NCBI GenBank assembly: GCA_002369075.1
Contig: DFEG01000032.1
Span: forward strand, 34,112-44,142
Source: Bacteroidales bacterium UBA3808
Lineage (GTDB): Bacteria > Bacteroidota > Bacteroidia > Bacteroidales > Paludibacteraceae
Length of the DNA stretch: 10,031 bases
Reading direction: 5' to 3'
Below, in pieces: positions 5,550-10,031 of this stretch; position 1 is the stretch's first letter; the number at the start of each line of letters is the position of its first letter. The notes beneath the pieces were generated by a model. The model saw only the letters and a list, made by a program, of their open reading frames with translations. It was not told the DNA's origin and did no database searches. A program made the translations under genes and the position numbers.

Positions 5550-6746
5550 ATGTATCAGGAATTTCAACAACACCTGCAAGAGACCTTGAGGGAGATCAAG
5601 GAGGCAGGGCTATATAAGAACGAGCGCGTGATCATCACCCCGCAGTCCAGCGACATCAAAGTAGAGGGTGGGGCTTCCGTCATCAACTTCTGCGCCAACA
5701 ACTACCTCGGCTTGGCGGATAACCCCGAACTGATCCAAGCCGCCAAGGACCGTATGGACGCACGCGGCTACGGCATGGCTTCCGTGCGTTTCATCTGCGG
5801 CACGCAGGATACGCACAAAGAGTTGGAGCGCGTCATCTCGGACTTCTTCGGCACAGAGGACACTATCCTTTATGCTGCTTGCTTTGACGCCAACGGCGGA
5901 CTCTTCGAACCGCTGCTGACCGAAGAGGACGCTATCATCTCCGACGCACTCAACCACGCTTCAATCATTGACGGTGTGCGGCTTTGCAAGGCGGTGCGTT
6001 ACCGCTACGCCAACGGCGACATGGCGGACTTGGAGGAGCAACTCAAGAAAGCGCAGGCACAACGCTTCCGTATCATTGCTACGGACGGCGTCTTCTCCAT
6101 GGACGGCAATGTATGTCCGCTGGATAAGATCTACGAACTGGCGCAGAAATACAACGCGCTCGTCATGGTCGACGAGAGCCACTCCGCCGGAGTGGTGGGC
6201 AAGACAGGTCACGGCGTGACCGAACTGTACAACATGCGCGGCAAAGTGGAGATCATCACCGGTACGCTTGGAAAAGCTTTCGGCGGCTCGGTAGGCGGTT
6301 TCACCACCGGCAAGAAAGAGATCATCGACCTCCTGCGCCAGCGCAGCCGTCCGTATCTCTTCTCGAACTCCATACCGCCGATGATTGCGGCGGCAGGTAT
6401 CAAGACCTTTGAGATACTCACCCGTTCCAACGAACTCCAGGACCGTCTGCACGAGAACACGGCATACTTTGTGGCACAGATGAAAGCGGCAGGCTTTGAT
6501 ATCAAGCCGACGCAGTCTGCTATATGCGCCGTGATGCTCTATGACGCGCGCCTCTCGCAGGAGTTCGCAGCCAAACTGCAAGACGAGGGAATATACGTCA
6601 CGGGCTTCTACTATCCGGTAGTGCCGAAGGGGCAGGCGCGTATCCGTGTGCAGGTTTCCGCCGCACACACACGCGAACAACTGGATAAGTGTATCGCCGC
6701 CTTCACGAAGATCGGCAAAGAACTTGCAGTGTTGAAAAACAACTAG
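5550..6746 (+). CDS. kbl: glycine C-acetyltransferase (2-amino-3-ketobutyrate CoA ligase)
   Basis: The 398-residue protein is the pyridoxal-phosphate enzyme that splits 2-amino-3-oxobutanoate with CoA into glycine and acetyl-CoA, the second step of threonine breakdown. It has the length of the E. coli enzyme and the alpha-oxoamine synthase signature. K242 in TLGKAFGG is the PLP-binding lysine, D208 and H211 lie in VDESHSAG, and H136 in NHASIIDG stacks on the cofactor ring. FCANNYLGLADNPE near residue 47 is the usual N-terminal substrate loop. Among relatives in this family (8-amino-7-oxononanoate synthase, serine palmitoyltransferase), Kbl is preferred because of sequence character and because tdh lies next in line. 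The stop codon TAG is itself the first CTAG of the array before tdh. Confidence 0.95.
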   Translation: MYQEFQQHLQETLREIKEAGLYKNERVIITPQSSDIKVEGGASVINFCANNYLGLADNPELIQAAKDRMDARGYGMASVRFICGTQDTHKELERVISDFFGTEDTILYAACFDANGGLFEPLLTEEDAIISDALNHASIIDGVRLCKAVRYRYANGDMADLEEQLKKAQAQRFRIIATDGVFSMDGNVCPLDKIYELAQKYNALVMVDESHSAGVVGKTGHGVTELYNMRGKVEIITGTLGKAFGGSVGGFTTGKKEIIDLLRQRSRPYLFSNSIPPMIAAAGIKTFEILTRSNELQDRLHENTAYFVAQMKAAGFDIKPTQSAICAVMLYDARLSQEFAAKLQDEGIYVTGFYYPVVPKGQARIRVQVSAAHTREQLDKCIAAFTKIGKELAVLKNN

Positions 6747-6779
6747 GGCCTTAGAACCCTAGGAACCCTAGTATCCTAG
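6743..6779. repeat. second CTAG array, between kbl and tdh
   Basis: CTAG or TTAG words begin at 6743, 6751 (TTAG), 6759, 6768 and 6776, giving steps of 8, 8, 9 and 8. The array shares its beginning (AACTAG), five-word layout and end (TCCTAGAAAAAA) with the array before kbl. It fills the 39-bp gap and its first word overlaps the kbl TAG stop. The tdh ATG follows the closing A run. Confidence 0.9.
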
Positions 6780-6785
6780 AAAAAA

Positions 6786-7811
6786 ATGAAAGCATTAGTA
6801 AAGAAATACGCGGAGCCGGGCATCTGGATGGAAGAAGTGCCGATGCCGGAAGTGGGCGTCAACGACGTACTGATCAAGGTCATCAAGGCCGCTATTTGCG
6901 GTACTGACCTCCATATGTATAAATGGGACGCATGGTCGCAGAGCCACTGCAAACCGCCTTATACGATGGGACATGAGTTTGTGGGTATCGTAGCCGAGGT
7001 GGGCGCAGGTGTGCGCAATTTCAAAGTCGGCGAACGCGTGACCGCCGAAGGGCACATCGTCTGCGGTCACTGCCGCAACTGCCGCCGTGGCATGGGGCAC
7101 GTATGCGAGAACACGATCTCTGTCGGTATCATGGGCAAGGACGGCTGTTTTGCGGAGTACGTGACCATTCCGGAGAGCAACGTGGTCAAGCTGCGCCCGG
7201 AGATACCCGACGATTTCGCAGCGATCATGGACCCCTTCGGAAACGCTACCCACACCGCACTCGCTTTTCCGCTCTTGGGCGAAGACGTGCTCATCACGGG
7301 TGCCGGACTTATCGGAACGATGGCGGCTGGTATATGCCGCTACGCAGGCGCGAAGAACATTGTTGTAACGGACATTAATCCGCTGCGGCTGGAGATTGCC
7401 AAGAAGATGGGTGCTACCCTTACCGTCGATGGCTCCAAAGGTGAGACGGTGCAAGGTGCCATGCAGCAATTAGGCATCCGCGGATTCGATGTGGGACTGG
7501 AGATGAGCGGCGCACCCGCTGCCTTCAATGAGATGATCGAGCACATGTACAAAGGTGCCAACATCGCCCAGCTCGGTATCCTCCCTTCTGACACCCAGGT
7601 CAACTGGTCAGACGTCATCTTCAATGCCCTCACCATCAAAGGTATCACGGGCCGCCGCATGTGGGAGACTTGGTATCAGATGGAGCAGATGCTCCTCGGA
7701 GGCCTCGACCTCAGTCCGGTTATTACCCACCGTTTCAAGTTCGAAGACTTCCAGAAGGGCTTTGACGTCATGGTCTCCGGTCAGTGCGGAAAGGTATTAT
7801 TAGAATGGTAA
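6786..7811 (+). CDS. tdh: L-threonine 3-dehydrogenase, zinc- and NAD-dependent
   Basis: The 341-residue protein matches the E. coli Tdh length exactly and oxidises L-threonine to 2-amino-3-oxobutanoate with NAD, feeding Kbl. Catalytic-zinc residues C38 (AAICGTDLHMYKWD), H63 and E64 (GHEFVG) are present. The structural zinc is held by C93, C96, C99 and C107. The Rossmann motif GAGLIG is at 172-177, and D196 in TDINPLRLE is placed to bind the NAD ribose. The MDPFGNATHTAL segment before the coenzyme fold is typical of Tdh rather than of sorbitol or alcohol dehydrogenases. The last codons (TGG TAA) merge into the AAATGGT repeat array shared with era. Confidence 0.96.
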   Translation: MKALVKKYAEPGIWMEEVPMPEVGVNDVLIKVIKAAICGTDLHMYKWDAWSQSHCKPPYTMGHEFVGIVAEVGAGVRNFKVGERVTAEGHIVCGHCRNCRRGMGHVCENTISVGIMGKDGCFAEYVTIPESNVVKLRPEIPDDFAAIMDPFGNATHTALAFPLLGEDVLITGAGLIGTMAAGICRYAGAKNIVVTDINPLRLEIAKKMGATLTVDGSKGETVQGAMQQLGIRGFDVGLEMSGAPAAFNEMIEHMYKGANIAQLGILPSDTQVNWSDVIFNALTIKGITGRRMWETWYQMEQMLLGGLDLSPVITHRFKFEDFQKGFDVMVSGQCGKVLLEW

Positions 7812-7867
7812 ATGGCTCTACGATTAAATGACCAAATGGTAAATGACCAAATGGTAAATGAAATGGT
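7804..7867. repeat. AAATGGT/AAATGACC array spanning the tdh stop and era start
   Basis: AAATGACCAAATGGT occurs twice in tandem (7826-7840, 7841-7855), followed by AAATGA and AAATGGT (7861-7867). A related AATGGTAAATGG at 7804-7815 contains the tdh stop codon. The 15-bp unit preserves frame and, if translated from the ATG at 7812, encodes NDQMV repeats ahead of the era start. Confidence 0.85.
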
Positions 7868-8756
7868 ACATAAGAGCGGGTTTGTGAACATTGTGGGAAA
7901 CCCCAATGTGGGCAAATCGACGCTGATGAACGCGCTGGTAGGCGAGCGCTTGTCTATCATTACCTCCAAGGCGCAGACGACACGTCACAGGATCATGGGA
8001 ATCGTCAACGGAGAGGATTTCCAGATGGTCTATTCGGACACGCCGGGCGTGCTCTCGCCTAACTACCGGCTGCAGGAGAAGATGCTGGAGTTCAGCCGTT
8101 CCGCCCTCGTGGATGCGGACGTGCTGCTCTATGTCACGGAGCCGCAAGATACCATTGACCGTAATCCCGATTTCCTGACCAAAGTCAAACGGATGGCAGA
8201 AGCGGGAACAAAGGTGTTCCTCATCATCAACAAGATAGACCTGACGACCCAGGAGACGCTGGAGAACCTCGTCGCGTTCTGGCACAACCAGCTGCCGGAG
8301 GCGGAGATCTTCCCCATCTCCGCACAAGAGCGTTTCGGCGTGGCACAGCTCTTTGACGCCATCAAGGAGGCACTGCCCGTCGGCGCACCCTTCTTCCCCA
8401 AAGACCAGCTGACCGACAAGTCCGAGCGGTTCTTCGTCAACGAGATCATCCGCGAGAAGATACTCCAGAACTACGACAAGGAGATTCCTTACTCGGTAGA
8501 GGTGGAGGTCGAGTCCTTCAAGGAAGAGGAGAAACTGATACGCATTGAGGCGGTGATATACTGCGAGCGGGACAGCCAGAAGGGCATAATAATAGGAAAA
8601 GCCGGCAGCGCTCTAAAGCGTGTCGGCTCCCAGGCTCGCAAAGAGATCGAGGATTTCTTCCAGAAACAGGTCTTCTTACAACTGTTCGTCAAAGTGGACC
8701 GTGACTGGCGTTCCAACACCTCTCGTCTTCGCCATTACGGATACGATCTGAGTTAA
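7863..8756 (+). CDS. era: GTPase Era, 16S rRNA-binding ribosome assembly factor
   Basis: From the ATG at 7863 the protein has 297 residues, the usual Era length. It is a cytosolic GTPase that binds the 3' end of 16S rRNA and helps mature the 30S subunit. GTPase motifs are G1 GNPNVGKS (12-19), G2 threonine in TTRHRI (about 40), G3 DTPG (59-62), G4 NKID (123-126) and G5 ISA (152-154). The C-terminal KH RNA-binding domain has GIIIGKAG at 241-248. The frame is also open from an ATG at 7812, touching the tdh stop, which would add 17 residues made largely of the repeat (NDQMV twice). I prefer 7863 because homologues begin close to HKSGFVNIVGNPNVG, but the in-frame ATGs between 7812 and 7863 are alternatives. 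No Shine-Dalgarno motif decides between them. Confidence 0.95.
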   Translation: MVHKSGFVNIVGNPNVGKSTLMNALVGERLSIITSKAQTTRHRIMGIVNGEDFQMVYSDTPGVLSPNYRLQEKMLEFSRSALVDADVLLYVTEPQDTIDRNPDFLTKVKRMAEAGTKVFLIINKIDLTTQETLENLVAFWHNQLPEAEIFPISAQERFGVAQLFDAIKEALPVGAPFFPKDQLTDKSERFFVNEIIREKILQNYDKEIPYSVEVEVESFKEEEKLIRIEAVIYCERDSQKGIIIGKAGSALKRVGSQARKEIEDFFQKQVFLQLFVKVDRDWRSNTSRLRHYGYDLS

Positions 8757-8762
8757 TCAGCG

Positions 8763-10031
8763 TTAGTTCCGGAATTTCAACTCCCCGTCCCGTAGCTCTA
8801 CGACGACGGGTTTGTTTTGATCTACCTTGCCGCCAATGATGGCCTTGGACAGTTCGTTGAGAACAAGCCGTTGCAGGGCTCTCTTGACCGGACGGGCGCC
8901 AAACTGCGGGTCGTAGCCCTCTTTCGCGATATAACGGATTGCGTCATCCGTAACGCGCAGGTCGATACCTTGCTCCTCAAGCATCTTATGGATGCGGTTG
9001 ACTTGCAGACCGACTACGGCTTTGATGTCGTCCTCGCTCAGTTCGCTGAAGTGGATAATCTCATCAATACGGTTGATGAACTCGGGGCGGACGGAGGCAC
9101 GGAGCTGCTCCTCGGTGAGGTTCGAGGTCATGATAATCAAGGTGTTCTTGAAGTTGACCACACGTCCTTTGTTATCGGTCAGACGGCCGTCATCGAGTAC
9201 CTGCAACAATACATTGAATACATCCGGGTGGGCTTTCTCAATCTCGTCGAAGAGGACCACGGAGTAAGGCTTGCGCCGGATAGCCTCGGTCAGTTGACCG
9301 CCTTCATCGTAACCCACGTATCCCGGAGGTGCTCCGATAAGACGGGTGGCACTGAACTTCTCCTGATACTCACTCATATCGATACGGGTCATCATGTTCT
9401 CGTCATCGAAGAGGTAGTCCGCGAGAGCCTTTGCCAACTCGGTCTTACCGACACCGGTGGTACCGAGGAAGATGAAAGAGCCTATAGGACGCTTCGGGTC
9501 CTGCAAGCCGGCACGGCTTCTGCGGATAGCATCGCTGACTGCCTCGATGGCTTGGTCCTGACCGATGACGCGCTTGTGCAGTTCTTCCTCCAAATGGAGC
9601 AGTTTGTCTCGCTCGGATTGCATCATCTTGGCTACCGGAATACCCGTCCAGCGGGCTACTACATCGGCTATATCGTCCTCGTCCACTTCCTCTTTGATAA
9701 GGGATTCGGTGCCCAACTGGTGCAAGGTGTCCTGTGCCGATTTGATATTCGCTTCGGCGGCAGGTATCTGGCTGTAACGGATCTCTGCTACCTTGCCGTA
9801 ATCGCCTTCGCGCTCCGCTACTTCGGCTTGGTGTTTGAGGGTCTCGATACGCGCTTTCTCGTTTTGGATGGTAGCTACGTATCCTTTCTCTTTGTTCCAC
9901 CGCGCGTTCAGTTCGTCGGATTTGGCTTTGAGTTCGGAGAGTTGCTTTTCTATCTCGCCAAGCTTGGCTTCGTCCTTATCGCGCTTAATCGCCTCGCGCT
10001 CGATCTCCAACTGCTTGATCTGGCGGTCGAG
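8763..10031 (-). CDS. clpB: ATP-dependent disaggregase ClpB, C-terminal half (start outside window)
   Basis: The frame is open to the right edge of the window, giving 422 visible residues that read LDRQIKQLEIERE at the start, so the TTG at 10010 is an internal codon. ClpB is a hexameric AAA+ ring that threads aggregated proteins with DnaK help. Visible in order are the coiled-coil middle domain (to about residue 110), the second AAA+ module with Walker A GTTGVGKT (190-197), pore loop GYVGYDEGG (about 237-245), Walker B VVLFDE (258-263), sensor 1 TSN (302-304), arginine finger in INRID (about 321), and sensor 2 GARPVKR (378-384). Walker A has T where P is usual. Only nine residues separate TSNL from RPEF, against about 29 in E. 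coli ClpB. The stop is 6 bp from the era stop, tail to tail. Confidence 0.95.
   Translation of the reverse strand, partial: LDRQIKQLEIEREAIKRDKDEAKLGEIEKQLSELKAKSDELNARWNKEKGYVATIQNEKARIETLKHQAEVAEREGDYGKVAEIRYSQIPAAEANIKSAQDTLHQLGTESLIKEEVDEDDIADVVARWTGIPVAKMMQSERDKLLHLEEELHKRVIGQDQAIEAVSDAIRRSRAGLQDPKRPIGSFIFLGTTGVGKTELAKALADYLFDDENMMTRIDMSEYQEKFSATRLIGAPPGYVGYDEGGQLTEAIRRKPYSVVLFDEIEKAHPDVFNVLLQVLDDGRLTDNKGRVVNFKNTLIIMTSNLTEEQLRASVRPEFINRIDEIIHFSELSEDDIKAVVGLQVNRIHKMLEEQGIDLRVTDDAIRYIAKEGYDPQFGARPVKRALQRLVLNELSKAIIGGKVDQNKPVVVELRDGELKFRN
8784..8818 (+). terminator. terminator-like hairpin for era inside the clpB coding end
   Basis: CCCGTC (8784-8789) pairs with GACGGG (8805-8810). Inside this, CGTAG (8791-8795) pairs with CTACG (8798-8802), with a small internal loop between the two stems. 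TTTGTTTT (8811-8818) follows on the + strand. It begins 27 bp after the era stop and overlaps the last clpB codons on the opposite strand. Confidence 0.5.

Overview
The window reads as a chromosomal piece from an uncultured-type member of the Bacteroidetes, most likely order Bacteroidales. The grounds are an outer-membrane beta-barrel receptor of the type common in that phylum, promoter -7 boxes of the TAnnTTTG form, starts without a clear Shine-Dalgarno sequence, and protein sequences of Bacteroidales type. Genus cannot be decided from the sequence alone.

Layout: (1) 1-357 is the 3' end of an AraC-type regulator, followed by a possible weak terminator. (2) 435-2945 is a TonB-dependent-receptor-like outer-membrane protein with its own -7 box. 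(3) 2946-3577 is a gene-poor 630 bp stretch packed with tandem repeats and hairpins, ending in two divergent promoters with the same 20-nt spacer. One drives the Nudix gene rightward. The other points left into the gene-free repeats and has no recognisable target gene. (4) 3578-8756 holds five co-directional genes: Nudix hydrolase, glutamate dehydrogenase, glycine C-acetyltransferase (kbl), L-threonine 3-dehydrogenase (tdh) and the GTPase era. (5) 8763-10031 is the 3' half of clpB on the minus strand, converging on era with 6 bp between the stop codons.

Tdh and Kbl form the two-step pathway threonine -> 2-amino-3-oxobutanoate -> glycine + acetyl-CoA, producing NADH. The adjacent glutamate dehydrogenase has coenzyme-pocket residues like the NAD-dependent enzyme of Clostridium symbiosum, so the three genes look like an amino-acid catabolism module. 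Nudix and era are probably co-transcribed housekeeping neighbours rather than functional partners.

I see no clear new multi-gene system. The most unusual feature is a set of short-period repeat arrays at gene junctions: (CA)n before gdh, CTAG words at 8-bp steps before kbl and again before tdh, and an AAATGGT/AAATGACC array fusing the tdh stop to the era start. AAATGGT-like or ATGTCAAATCTC arrays also sit in frame inside the receptor gene, and an 11-bp array lies in the 3.3 kb intergenic region. Second-tier observations are the orphan leftward promoter, a ClpB with an unusually short sensor 1 to arginine-finger segment, a cysteine cluster in the dehydrogenase, and an era terminator-like hairpin inside the clpB coding end.
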